From NCBI GenBank assembly GCA_007130885.1, contig SLRQ01000042.1, positions 1-64,000 of the forward strand: DNA of 64,000 nt. Reading direction: 5' to 3'. The stretch is from Deltaproteobacteria bacterium. GTDB taxonomy: Bacteria; Myxococcota; Myxococcia; SLRQ01. The notes under the pieces were generated by a model. The model did not search any database, was not told the origin of the DNA, and worked only from the letters and a program-made list of their open reading frames with translations. This document shows, piece after piece, positions 1 through 7,554 of this stretch (positions are counted from its first letter, which is position 1; each line of letters opens with the position of its first letter). Both the position numbers and the translations under genes were made by a program.

Positions 1-37
1 GTCTACGTACCCTCTTTCGGTACAGCCAAGAAGGGTT

Positions 38-91
38 CCACGAGCAGTGCAGTGATGGTGGGGGGGGGCGGGGGGAGCGCCAGCTCCCCCC
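38..91. repeat. Repeat copy 1 with G-rich hairpin
   Basis: A 28-base segment beginning CCACGAGCAGTGCAGTGATG recurs at 210, 172 bases away. Here it is followed by a perfect 9-bp stem: GGGGGGAGC at 70-78, loop GCCA, GCTCCCCCC at 83-91. The second copy has the same stem with one compensated base-pair change, which suggests that the structure is maintained. Confidence 0.8.
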
Positions 92-209
92 AAACCCCCC
101 AGCGTTGCTTCCTTCTCGAGACTGTTTCTAGGCTAATGCGGGAGGGAGTACTTGCAAATAGCGGGTGGCGAGCCTACCTACGATGCCCCCGTCGCGGGCT
201 GGAAGAAGT

Positions 210-262
210 CCACGAGCAGTGCAGTGATGGTGGGGGGTTCGGGGGGAGACGGCTCTCCCCCC
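210..262. repeat. Repeat copy 2 with G-rich hairpin
   Basis: This is the second copy of the element at 38-91. Its stem is GGGGGGAGA (241-249), loop CGGC, TCTCCCCCC (254-262). The loop-closing pair is A-T here and C-G in copy 1, a covariation that favours a structured transcript or a transposable hairpin unit over chance similarity. Confidence 0.8.
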
Positions 263-318
263 GACAGAGGGGCGAAGCCCCGGAACCCAAACTCGTGCGC
301 GTGCACGATAACGGAACG

Positions 319-346
319 AGCTACCTAATTGATCAATAAGGTAGCT
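319..346. terminator. 28-bp near-perfect palindrome after flxA
   Basis: AGCTACCT at 319-326 pairs with AGGTAGCT at 339-346. The centre ATTGATCAAT is itself a palindrome, leaving one A-A mismatch per arm. It lies 5 bases beyond the flxA stop on the minus strand, so it is a plausible transcript end or 3' protector. There is no clear U tract, so a factor-independent terminator is only a possibility. Confidence 0.45.
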
Positions 347-351
347 ACCCG

Positions 352-1179
352 CTAGAACTCTGGCGGTAGGGCTTCGATCTCGGTCGCCGTGAAAACAGGC
401 CCATCCTTGCAGACGTACACGTGCCCGATGTTGCATCGGCCGCACTTGCCAAGACCGCACTTCATCCGGTTCTCCAGCGTCGTGTAGACCCGATCCTTCG
501 GAAAGCCCAGCTTCTCGAGCACCGGCAAGGTGAACTTGATCATGATGGGCGGCCCGCAGATTATGGCATAAGAGTTTTCAGCCTTGGGGGCGGCTTTCTC
601 GAGGATGGCGGGAACGAAGCCTACCTCGCCCTTCCAATCCGGAGTTTCTCCCCCCGGGTCCACCGCTTGCCAGAGCTTGACATCGGGTCTCTCTTCCCAC
701 TCGTCGAGTTCTCGTTTGTAGACGAGATCTCCCACGCTCCGTGCACCGTAGACGATTGTTAGGTCCTCGAACTTTTCCCGAAGGTCAAGTGTGTTCCAAA
801 TGACGCAGCGTACCGGAGCCAGACCGATGCCGCCGGCGATGAACACAATGTTCTTCCCCTCCATCTCATCAAGGGGGAACCGGTTTCCGTATGGACCCCG
901 AAAGCCCATGGTGTCGCCCACCTGCAGGTCTCTCATCGCGGCGGTGACCTTGCCGACTTTCTTGAAGGTACACTCGATGTAGTCGCGAGTAGGAGACGAG
1001 GCGATGCAGAAGGTGCATTCACCAGAGCCGAATACCGAGTACTCACCGAACTGTCCGGCTTTGAACTCGAAGCTCCCCGCCACCTCGGGGTCCGTGAGTT
1101 CGAGCCGCAGCGTTCGGGTATCCTCGGTTTCATCTATCAGGTCCACGATCCGGACGAGATGTGGTCGGTACAAGCTCAT
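352..1179 (-). CDS. flxA: FlxA: FAD/NAD(P)-binding oxidoreductase subunit
   Basis: Likely NADH-oxidising flavoprotein subunit of a cytoplasmic Flx-Hdr complex. The 275-residue protein has a ferredoxin-reductase-like FAD domain (GQFGEYSVFG...FCIASSP), a nucleotide-binding motif GGIGLAPVR, and a C-terminal [2Fe-2S] site of the PyrK/sulfhydrogenase-gamma type (CGLGKCGRC followed by a fourth Cys). The start chosen is the ATG at 1179, which overlaps the flxB stop as ATGA. A longer upstream reading exists in the same frame but would overlap flxB heavily. It is the last gene of the seven-gene operon. In Desulfovibrio, FlxABCD-HdrABC acts as an NADH dehydrogenase/heterodisulfide reductase; the NADH preference here is inferred from that. 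Confidence 0.88.
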   Translation of the reverse strand: MSLYRPHLVRIVDLIDETEDTRTLRLELTDPEVAGSFEFKAGQFGEYSVFGSGECTFCIASSPTRDYIECTFKKVGKVTAAMRDLQVGDTMGFRGPYGNRFPLDEMEGKNIVFIAGGIGLAPVRCVIWNTLDLREKFEDLTIVYGARSVGDLVYKRELDEWEERPDVKLWQAVDPGGETPDWKGEVGFVPAILEKAAPKAENSYAIICGPPIMIKFTLPVLEKLGFPKDRVYTTLENRMKCGLGKCGRCNIGHVYVCKDGPVFTATEIEALPPEF

Positions 1180-2285
1180 CCCACGCCTCCAGTGCTGCTC
1201 GCCTCGGTTTGCTTTTCGCTGGATGAGGCTAGCTGGTCGAGCGTTCGGAGAACCTCCGGCAGATCCATTCCCGCGGCACAGGCACGCGAGCATCGCCCAC
1301 ATCCGGTACAGAGTATCTCCTCGAAACGCTTCGGGTATATCGCGAACTTGTGCATTACTCTCTGCCGGTAGCGCGCGCTTTGTTCGGGCCTCGGGTTATG
1401 GCCGGACCCGTGCAGTGTGAACAGCGAGGCCTGACAGGTATCCCAGTTGCGACGCCGGGTTCCCCGGTCGATTCCTTCGGGCTCATCTATGATGTCGAAG
1501 CAGTGGCAGGTTGGACAGACCGACGCGCATGCTCCGCATCCATGGCAGCGATCCGCTATGTCGGCCCATACGTCATGTTCGAAGTTGGACTCGAGCCATG
1601 ACTTGATCGCTCCAGGCTCGATATCGAGGTTCTCGGACGCGCGATCGAGTGCCGCTTTTCGCAGCTCATCGGCCTTGCCTTCATCAGGCGGAGACTCGAA
1701 CACATCTCGGTGAGCCTCAACGAGTTCTTCTCCAGCCGGTGTAAGCACTTCGACTAGGTGGTTGTTGCCGCTGTCATCCACCGGTACCAGAAGAATGTCG
1801 GCACCCTTCAGGCTGTCCGGTGAAAGCCCGACAGCAGGGCAGAAGCAGGAGGAATCCTTTACCGCGCAGGCGCGCGAGATGATGGTCGTGGCTTTCCTGC
1901 GGCCGAACCATGGGTCATCCCGGTAGTCCCAGCCCATCACTTTGTCCAGCACGGGTAGCGCGGCGGCGTCACAAGGAAAGGCCCCTACAACGACCGTCCT
2001 CGGATAGTCGCCGGAAGGCTGGTCCAGAGAGATGTCTCCCTTTACCTGACGCCAGCTCAGCAGCGCCTCGGTGGGTGGAAGGAAAAACTCCTTCAGGGAG
2101 AGGCGAGGCAGGGGACCGCCAAGGGCGATTCTGCCGGCGTCCTCGATTTCGCGATAGTCGGCGACCGGATTGGAGGAGCTTTCCGTTGCGAGCACCGGAG
2201 CAATTACCCTTGCTCCCGCCTCTCGCAAGTCGTGGGTGAGCTTCGCCAGCCCGGCTTCTGTGAGGTATAGCTTTTCAGGCTTCAC
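1176..2285 (-). CDS. flxB: FlxB: 4Fe-4S dicluster subunit (hydrogenase-beta-like)
   Basis: Iron-sulfur electron-transfer subunit of 369 residues, related to the beta subunit of cytoplasmic sulfhydrogenases. The C-terminal half has two cluster motifs: CHGCGACASVCPTCHC and CTGCGRCSRACAAG. They should carry electrons between the flavin of FlxA and the rest of the complex. The start is a GTG that overlaps the flxC stop (GTGA), and its own stop overlaps the flxA ATG, so translation is probably coupled on both sides. The split between the names FlxB and FlxC follows gene order and similarity and could be swapped. Confidence 0.82.
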   Translation of the reverse strand: MKPEKLYLTEAGLAKLTHDLREAGARVIAPVLATESSSNPVADYREIEDAGRIALGGPLPRLSLKEFFLPPTEALLSWRQVKGDISLDQPSGDYPRTVVVGAFPCDAAALPVLDKVMGWDYRDDPWFGRRKATTIISRACAVKDSSCFCPAVGLSPDSLKGADILLVPVDDSGNNHLVEVLTPAGEELVEAHRDVFESPPDEGKADELRKAALDRASENLDIEPGAIKSWLESNFEHDVWADIADRCHGCGACASVCPTCHCFDIIDEPEGIDRGTRRRNWDTCQASLFTLHGSGHNPRPEQSARYRQRVMHKFAIYPKRFEEILCTGCGRCSRACAAGMDLPEVLRTLDQLASSSEKQTEASSTGGVG

Positions 2286-3154
2286 TTGATGAACTCCTGA
2301 TCGTCTTCGAGACGGAAGTCACCCAGCGGGGAAGGTACATCGGGGTCGTCTCCGGCACGATAGTCGAATCGATCCTCGACCACCTGGTTGACCTTGCCCT
2401 TTATCAACGAGAGGGGAATGCCGGCGGGACATGCCCTCTCGCACTCCCCGCAGTCCGAGCATCGGCCGGCAAGGTGCAAGGCATGAGTTATCTGCCACGC
2501 CAGGGCTCCCCGGAGATGAGGTGAGCTCTCCACCCACGAAGGGTCTGTTTTCTCGCATACGCACCGCTCGCAAACACACATCGGGCAAACCTCGCGGCAC
2601 GCATGGCATCGTATGCAGCGCTCCAGCTCCGAACTCCAAAAATCGAACCTCTCTTCCGGAGACATGGCCTCGATGCCCGCAATTCGAGATTTTCTGCGGT
2701 CGGTGGCCGGAGGTTCCGAAGGCAGCTCGCCGACGAGGTGGTCCACGTGTCCCGGCTCTCTCAGGTCGCAACCCGTGCATCGATCAGCAACATTCTCCTC
2801 GGAAAGAGGCCCGTTGGATTCGGGATCCCGGTACACACCGCCGCATCGTACTCCTATGAGGACCACGTCATCGCGGGAGATCTGGCTCTCGCGGAGGAGG
2901 CCCGCCACCGCGCGGGCGTCGCAACCCTTTATGACCACGGCGGGCCGGCCTCGTTTTCGCAAGTGAGCGCGCCTGGGTGAAAGGTATACAGCAAGATTCT
3001 GTACTGCCCGATGATCGAACACGAGCCGGTTTGTCTCCTCGGGAGTTCGAATGAACGCGGGACGAACACCCCGAGGTCCTTCCTCGTAACCTATGACGAC
3101 GCTGACGTCACCTTCGGACAGCAACTTACTCGAAAGCTCTTGAAGCTCGCGCAT
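2282..3154 (-). CDS. flxC: FlxC: multi-cluster iron-sulfur subunit
   Basis: A 290-residue iron-sulfur protein. The N-terminal half resembles the hydrogenase-beta/FrhB-type region with a CTGCDLREPGH site near the middle. It is followed by a Cys-dense stretch (CIRCHACREVCPMCVC, then CERCVC) and a ferredoxin motif CSDCGECERACPAG. This makes it an electron-transfer subunit within Flx. A GAGGG ribosome-binding site precedes the ATG. It sits 3 bases after the flxD stop and overlaps flxB. The extra Cys cluster around the central motif could bind more than one centre, which the sequence alone cannot settle. Confidence 0.8.
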   Translation of the reverse strand: MRELQELSSKLLSEGDVSVVIGYEEGPRGVRPAFIRTPEETNRLVFDHRAVQNLAVYLSPRRAHLRKRGRPAVVIKGCDARAVAGLLRESQISRDDVVLIGVRCGGVYRDPESNGPLSEENVADRCTGCDLREPGHVDHLVGELPSEPPATDRRKSRIAGIEAMSPEERFDFWSSELERCIRCHACREVCPMCVCERCVCEKTDPSWVESSPHLRGALAWQITHALHLAGRCSDCGECERACPAGIPLSLIKGKVNQVVEDRFDYRAGDDPDVPSPLGDFRLEDDQEFIK

Positions 3155-3157
3155 GAT

Positions 3158-3622
3158 CTAGCCCTCGTCCACGAGATCTCTGTATGAGGTGAACGGCCCG
3201 AGCTCTCTCACGCGGGCAGTGGTCTCGTTGACGATCTCCGACCACTTTCGTCCTTCCGACGCGGATACCCACGAGAAGGTCAACCGGTCGAGGTCAATTC
3301 CTAGAAAGCTCAATGTCTCGCGAAAAACCGCGAACCGGCGGCGGGCATGATAATTCCCGGCGGTGTAGTGACAATCGCCGGGATGACAGCCGCTGACTAT
3401 TACGCCGTCCGCGCCTCTTTCAAAGGCCTTTACGACGAAAAGGGGGTCGATGCGTCCGGTGCAGGGCAAGCGGACGATCCTTACGTTCGGCGCCATCTGT
3501 ATACGGCTGGTGCCGGCCAGGTCGGCACCTGTGTAAGTGCACCAGTTGCACACGAACGCGACTATCCTTGGCTCGAAAGCCTCGCCCTCACTGCTGGGCC
3601 TTGCCGCTGTGGCCTCATTCAT
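3158..3622 (-). CDS. flxD: FlxD: MvhD-family [2Fe-2S] adaptor
   Basis: A 154-residue protein of the methyl-viologen-reducing hydrogenase delta (MvhD) family, with the family's spaced cysteines: FVCNWCTYTGADLAG, RLPCTGR and GCHPGDCHYTAGN. In methanogens MvhD passes electrons from the hydrogenase to HdrA through a [2Fe-2S] centre. Here it should link the Flx subunits to HdrA. Its position directly after hdrA, within the same minus-strand operon, fits that role. Length is normal for the stand-alone family. Confidence 0.9.
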   Translation of the reverse strand: MNEATAARPSSEGEAFEPRIVAFVCNWCTYTGADLAGTSRIQMAPNVRIVRLPCTGRIDPLFVVKAFERGADGVIVSGCHPGDCHYTAGNYHARRRFAVFRETLSFLGIDLDRLTFSWVSASEGRKWSEIVNETTARVRELGPFTSYRDLVDEG

Positions 3623-3647
3623 CCTTGCGTCTCCATCTCGCGCTTAT

Positions 3648-5666
3648 CTACAAAGCGTTTATTGCCGCGAAGATCTGCGCGTCCGTGAAACCTTCCAGTT
3701 CTATGCTCTTGGAGGGGCAGGCTACCTGGCAGCTACCGCATCCCTGACAGACGCCTTCGTTCACTTCAGCTATCACCTTCTCGACCTCGCCGCTTCGGTT
3801 CAGCACCTCATATCGTTCCACCGCTCCATACGGACAGGCGCGCTCGCAGTGGAAGCAACCGGAACAGGTTACCTTGTCGACTCCCGCTACCGTGGGCTCT
3901 CGTTCGAGCCGCTCCTTCGAGAACATCCCCAGAACCTTGGATGCGGTGGCGCTGGCCATTGCGACCGAGTCGGGTATGTCGCGCGGGGCCTGGCAGGCTC
4001 CCGCGACGAAAACCCCGGCCGTATTGGTATCGACAGGCCGCAGCTTCGGGTGAGCTTCGTTAATGAAGCCGTGCCCGTCGTAGGAAACGGACAGCTTTTG
4101 GGCCAGTGACTCGATGCCGGGCTGTGCCTGCATGGCGGTGGCCAGCACCACCATGTCCGCGTCTATCTCCATTTGCTCGCCCGACAGCGTATCGAAGCCG
4201 GTCAGCCGGACCTTCTCGCCCTCGCGCTGGATGCTGGAGACGCGGCCGCGGATGTACTTCGCGCCGTCTTCCTCGATCGCGCGGCGTACGAACTCGTCGT
4301 AACCTTTTCCGCCGGCGCGTATGTCCATGTAGAAGACTATGGCTTCTCCATCGTGGACCTTATGCCGGTAAAGCATGGTGTGCTTGGCCACATACATGCA
4401 GCAAAGCTTGGAGCAGTACTCGATGCCCTTGGATGGCTCTCGGGAGCCGATGCATTGCAGGAATACCACGCGCTTGGGGACCTTGCCGTCGGAAGGACGC
4501 ACGATCTCTCCGCCGCTGGGTCCGGAAGCGGAAGCAATTCGCTCGAACTGCATTCCGTCGATTACGTCGGGGACCGTCCCGTAACCGTACTCTCCATATC
4601 CCGTTATCCCCTTGCGCGTTTGCTCCTTGCCTATGGAGTAGAGCTGATATCCGGTGGCGACGACGATCGCACCGACCTTTTCGGTGACAAACGTGTCTTC
4701 CTGCTCGAAGTCGATGGCGTCCCGCCCACAGGCCTCGGCGCACCTGCCGCACGCGGCCTTGGCCTTCTTCTTCTGCATGCCCTTGATTCGAAGGCAGTTC
4801 TCACGGTCTATGACCGGTATGTTGGGAACTGCTTGCGGGAAAGGCACATAGATGGCGGTTCGGTTGCCGAGCCCCGCGTCGAACTCGCTGGGAATCTTCT
4901 TCATTGGGCAGACGGACTGACATTCGCCGCATCCGTTGCAGCGGGTCTCGTCCACGCCGCGAGCCTTCTTTCGAATCTTGACCGAGAAGTTCCCGATGTA
5001 GCCGTCCACCGATTCGATCTCGCTGTAGGTGAGCAGCTTGATGCGGGGGTGCTGGTGTACTTCGACCATGCGTGGCGTGAGAATGCACTGTGAGCAGTCA
5101 AGGGTGGGAAAGGTCTCCGAGAGCCTGCTCATGTGCCCGCCGATAGACGGCTGCTTTTCCACCAGCACGACCTCACGGCCGCCGTCGGCCATGTCTAGGG
5201 CGGCTTGAAGCCCGGAAATGCCCCCTCCTATTACGAGGGCACGCCGCTCCAGCGATATACTGATGGGTGCGAGAGGGGAGTTTCTCTTAATCTTCTCCGA
5301 GATGAACCGCGTAAGATCGATGGCCTTTGCCGTTGCGGCGTCGCGATCCTCGTGAATCCACGAACACTGCTCCCGGATGTTGGTCATCTCGCAGAGATAA
5401 GGGTTGAGCCCTGCCCCTTCCGTTGCTTTGCGGAAGGTTTTTTCGTGCATGTGCGGTGAGCACGCCGCGACTACCACGCCGGTAAGGTTCTTCTCGGCGA
5501 TGGCCTCCTTGATGAGGTTCTGGCCGGGGTCCGAGCACATGTACTTGTAGTCCACGGCGTGAACTACGCCGGGAAGCTCACCACATGCGTTGGCTACCGC
5601 TTCACAATCGACAGTGCGGCCGATGTTCTCACCGCAGTGGCAGACGAAGACACCGATGCGTGCCAT
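3648..5666 (-). CDS. hdrA: HdrA: flavin-bifurcating heterodisulfide reductase subunit A
   Basis: Central FAD and iron-sulfur subunit of 672 residues. It has an N-terminal Cys-rich segment (VFVCHCGENIG), a Rossmann FAD motif VIGGGISGLQAA near residue 145, a Cys cluster of the HdrA type (DCSQCILTPRM, CNGCGECQSVCPMKK, CGRCAEACGRDAI), and two C-terminal ferredoxin clusters (CSGCFHCERACPYG, CQGCGSCQVACPS). HdrA flavin is the established site of electron bifurcation in the methanogen complex, sending one electron to ferredoxin and one to HdrB. The ATG overlaps the hdrB stop by one base (TGATG). Cysteine, not selenocysteine, is encoded at all visible cluster positions. Confidence 0.93.
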   Translation of the reverse strand: MARIGVFVCHCGENIGRTVDCEAVANACGELPGVVHAVDYKYMCSDPGQNLIKEAIAEKNLTGVVVAACSPHMHEKTFRKATEGAGLNPYLCEMTNIREQCSWIHEDRDAATAKAIDLTRFISEKIKRNSPLAPISISLERRALVIGGGISGLQAALDMADGGREVVLVEKQPSIGGHMSRLSETFPTLDCSQCILTPRMVEVHQHPRIKLLTYSEIESVDGYIGNFSVKIRKKARGVDETRCNGCGECQSVCPMKKIPSEFDAGLGNRTAIYVPFPQAVPNIPVIDRENCLRIKGMQKKKAKAACGRCAEACGRDAIDFEQEDTFVTEKVGAIVVATGYQLYSIGKEQTRKGITGYGEYGYGTVPDVIDGMQFERIASASGPSGGEIVRPSDGKVPKRVVFLQCIGSREPSKGIEYCSKLCCMYVAKHTMLYRHKVHDGEAIVFYMDIRAGGKGYDEFVRRAIEEDGAKYIRGRVSSIQREGEKVRLTGFDTLSGEQMEIDADMVVLATAMQAQPGIESLAQKLSVSYDGHGFINEAHPKLRPVDTNTAGVFVAGACQAPRDIPDSVAMASATASKVLGMFSKERLEREPTVAGVDKVTCSGCFHCERACPYGAVERYEVLNRSGEVEKVIAEVNEGVCQGCGSCQVACPSKSIELEGFTDAQIFAAINAL

Positions 5667-6565
5667 CAGCCAACCTCCGTTGCCGCCGCGCTCTCACCTT
5701 CGCGAGGCCCGGGTATGCGAGAAATAAACGACGCCGTGCTGACAAAGTGGCGTCCAAGACCGAGGGCTACGTGGTCCTGCCCCAACGCCAGACCGACGAG
5801 CTGTGAAAGGTATATGACAGGAATGTCCATCCCTCCTTCGCTGCGCCGGGCTATTGCCTTCTGCCTGAAGTCCAGGTTCGAGTGACACATTGGACAAGCC
5901 ACGACCAATACATCCGCGCCTGCCCCGCGTGCGTCTTCCAAAATAGTGCGGGACAAACGAACGACCGATGAGGTTCTCGATAGAGAAAACCCTCCTCCGC
6001 AACAGTCCAGCCGCCGGTTCCAGCTCACCGGCTTGGCGCCGGTGGCCTTTACGACTGTTTCCATCATGGTGGGCGCTTCGACATCGTCTAGATCGTTCAG
6101 CTCCGGAGGCCTGACCAGTAGGCAACCGTAATAGCAGGCAACCTTGATGTCCTCGAGCGGACGCTTTGCTTTCTCACGTACCTTGGGTGCCAGCTCCGCC
6201 AGGAGGCGCACCAACGATATCGGGCGTGCCGTTCCAACAGACCGACCTATGGCTTTCTCCACGGCCGCGCCGGTGGCCGGATCATTGTCCACGGCTCTGC
6301 GCGCCGCGGCCAGCCGGCTGTAGCATGCCGCGCAGGGAGCCAGTATCTGCTCGTGGCCTTGCTCCGCGGCAAGGGCCAAGGTGCGTGCCGGCAGCGCGAC
6401 TCCTAGTAGATGGTTTGTCGCGTGCGCGGACGTTGCTCCGCAACAAGCCCAGTCGTCGATTTCATTGATCTCAACGTCGAGTGGCCCAGTGATTACGCCG
6501 AGGCTCTCGGCGTACTCCCGTGCGGTTGCGTGCAGGGAGCAGCCGGGGAAGTAGCCTATCTTCAT
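5666..6565 (-). CDS. hdrB: HdrB: heterodisulfide reductase catalytic subunit
   Basis: A 299-residue protein with both CCG domains of HdrB. The first carries DDWACCGA and CAACYSRL; the second carries CYYGC, LDCCGGGFS and CPMCHSNLD. These cysteines bind the two non-cubane [4Fe-4S] clusters that cleave the disulfide in methanogens. The physiological disulfide in bacteria is not coenzyme M-S-S-coenzyme B; DsrC-like or other thiols have been proposed, and no such partner gene is seen in this window. The ATG overlaps the hdrC stop (ATGA). Confidence 0.92.
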   Translation of the reverse strand: MKIGYFPGCSLHATAREYAESLGVITGPLDVEINEIDDWACCGATSAHATNHLLGVALPARTLALAAEQGHEQILAPCAACYSRLAAARRAVDNDPATGAAVEKAIGRSVGTARPISLVRLLAELAPKVREKAKRPLEDIKVACYYGCLLVRPPELNDLDDVEAPTMMETVVKATGAKPVSWNRRLDCCGGGFSLSRTSSVVRLSRTILEDARGAGADVLVVACPMCHSNLDFRQKAIARRSEGGMDIPVIYLSQLVGLALGQDHVALGLGRHFVSTASFISRIPGPREGESAAATEVG

Positions 6566-7182
6566 GCGTTCTCCGCTCCTTCCGTGCCCGGATTCTGCTG
6601 CGCGGTGGTAGTGCTGGTTGAGTCGGACTCATGCCGGGTGCATGCATCGAAGATCCGCCGAATCTCTTCAAGGCCCTGAATACGAGAGGGCGCCAGAGCA
6701 AGCTTTCCGCGGCCCAGCATGCCCGGAGCCGCCATGACGTCGGCGAAAAGCGCACCGCTCCGCATCTTGTAGCTCATTATGAGCCCCATCTCGAACAACC
6801 TGCCGGAGCGCTGAATCTGCTTGAGAAACGCGTTGTGGAATGCTCTGATGTTGCGAGGAGGCTGCGCGGCTCCCTCGTTCAGGGCGGTCTCACGAAGGCA
6901 GTCGATGATGCGCGCGGGATCGCAGCTGTTCGGGCACCTCGCGGTGCAAGTCTCACACGTAAGACACAGCCATATCGACTCGCTGGAAAGAAGCTGTTCC
7001 CTATCGTCGAACTGCAGCATGCGCAGGACGTCGTGAGGTCTAAGGCTGGTTTCTACCGCCATGGGGCATCCCGCGGAGCATTTGCCGCATTGGTAGCAGG
7101 TCGCGGGGTTCAAGCCGGTCTTGCGGCGCACTTCTCCAGCCAACGTGGCGGGGGCTGCTGACTCGGGTATCGACATGCCCAT
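6562..7182 (-). CDS. hdrC: HdrC: iron-sulfur electron-transfer subunit
   Basis: First gene of the operon, a 206-residue protein with two ferredoxin-type motifs (CYQCGKCSAGCPM and CLTCETCTARCPN) typical of HdrC, which passes electrons from HdrA to HdrB. Two ATGs two codons apart are possible. GAGAGG lies immediately before the ATG at 7182, giving better spacing for the one at 7176, so the protein may be 204 residues. The C-terminal 60 residues are low in Cys and probably contact HdrB. Confidence 0.9.
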   Translation of the reverse strand: MGMSIPESAAPATLAGEVRRKTGLNPATCYQCGKCSAGCPMAVETSLRPHDVLRMLQFDDREQLLSSESIWLCLTCETCTARCPNSCDPARIIDCLRETALNEGAAQPPRNIRAFHNAFLKQIQRSGRLFEMGLIMSYKMRSGALFADVMAAPGMLGRGKLALAPSRIQGLEEIRRIFDACTRHESDSTSTTTAQQNPGTEGAENA

Positions 7183-7261
7183 CCTCTCGCTAACTGTTCA
7201 GTTCCTCTAATTCGCGAACGCCTTTCCATGGATAATCATTCCGGACGCCGCACTTGATGAT

Positions 7262-7290
7262 TGTCTACCAGAAGTCACTCCTGGAGTGAA
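7262..7290 (-). promoter_or_regulatory. Candidate hdr promoter with palindromic operator
   Basis: Read on the minus strand, TTCACT (7290-7285) and TAGACA (7267-7262) are separated by 17 bases; the -10 match is weak. A perfect 15-base palindrome TCACTCCTGGAGTGA (7275-7289) covers the -35 and half the spacer. Its TCAC/GTGA arms are Rex half-sites facing the reverse way, so the binding protein is uncertain. Confidence 0.35.
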
Positions 7291-7479
7291 CCCTTTTCTT
7301 ATTAAGGTTGCACTCTTTCTTGCTTCCGTAAGTCACGGAACGTTGGAGCCGGGCTCTTTATTGCTCTTTGGAGGCCGGCATCGCTGCTGGTCGCTTCGTT
7401 CAGTAGGGCAAACAGCCTGCGCGCGACTGGGCGTAACCGGCGGAAAGTACGACGTTTTTAGCGTGAGTAAAAATTTCTC

Positions 7480-7508
7480 TTGACTTGAGGAGACGCGGAA
7501 GCTAGGAG
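7480..7508 (+). promoter_or_regulatory. Candidate rex-hyd promoter
   Basis: TTGACT (7480-7485), a 17-base spacer and TAGGAG (7503-7508) form a sigma70-like promoter with a good -35 and a weak -10. Transcription would start inside the first Rex-like box, the arrangement expected for repression. Confidence 0.4.
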
Positions 7509-7510
7509 TG

Positions 7511-7545
7511 GTGTGAAGCGTTGCACAGCGTGAAAACATTCACAG
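7511..7545 (+). promoter_or_regulatory. Two tandem Rex-like operators
   Basis: Rex sites resemble TTGTGAA-N4-TTCACAA. Box 1 is GTGTGAA-GCGT-TGCACAG (7511-7528). Box 2 is GCGTGAA-AACA-TTCACAG (7528-7545), with a perfect GTGAA/TTCAC inverted core. They sit just before the rex start codon and downstream of the candidate -10, which fits autoregulation and NADH-controlled repression of the hyd genes. Confidence 0.65.
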
Positions 7546-7554
7546 TGACCCTGG

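Larger units (their letters stand above)
1..351. other. Non-coding region downstream of the flx-hdr operon
   Basis: No credible gene is seen here. The stretch holds two copies of a repeat, each followed by a G-rich hairpin, then a small GC hairpin (GGGGC-GAA-GCCCC, 269-281) and a long AT-rich palindrome next to the flxA stop codon. Short reading frames across it are glycine- or proline-rich because of the G and C runs, and are not convincing as proteins. Confidence 0.7.
7183..7554. other. Divergent regulatory region between hdrC and rex
   Basis: A 372-base non-coding region drives hdr-flx leftwards and rex-hyd rightwards. It contains a palindrome at 7275-7289, a 6-bp inverted repeat TTCCGT-AAGTC-ACGGAA at 7324-7340, a candidate rex promoter and two tandem Rex-like boxes. 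No convincing small gene is seen. Confidence 0.7.

Noticed and set aside
52..339. Glycine-rich small protein gene at the window start
   Set aside because: It only translates the G runs of the repeated hairpin element and has no coding support.
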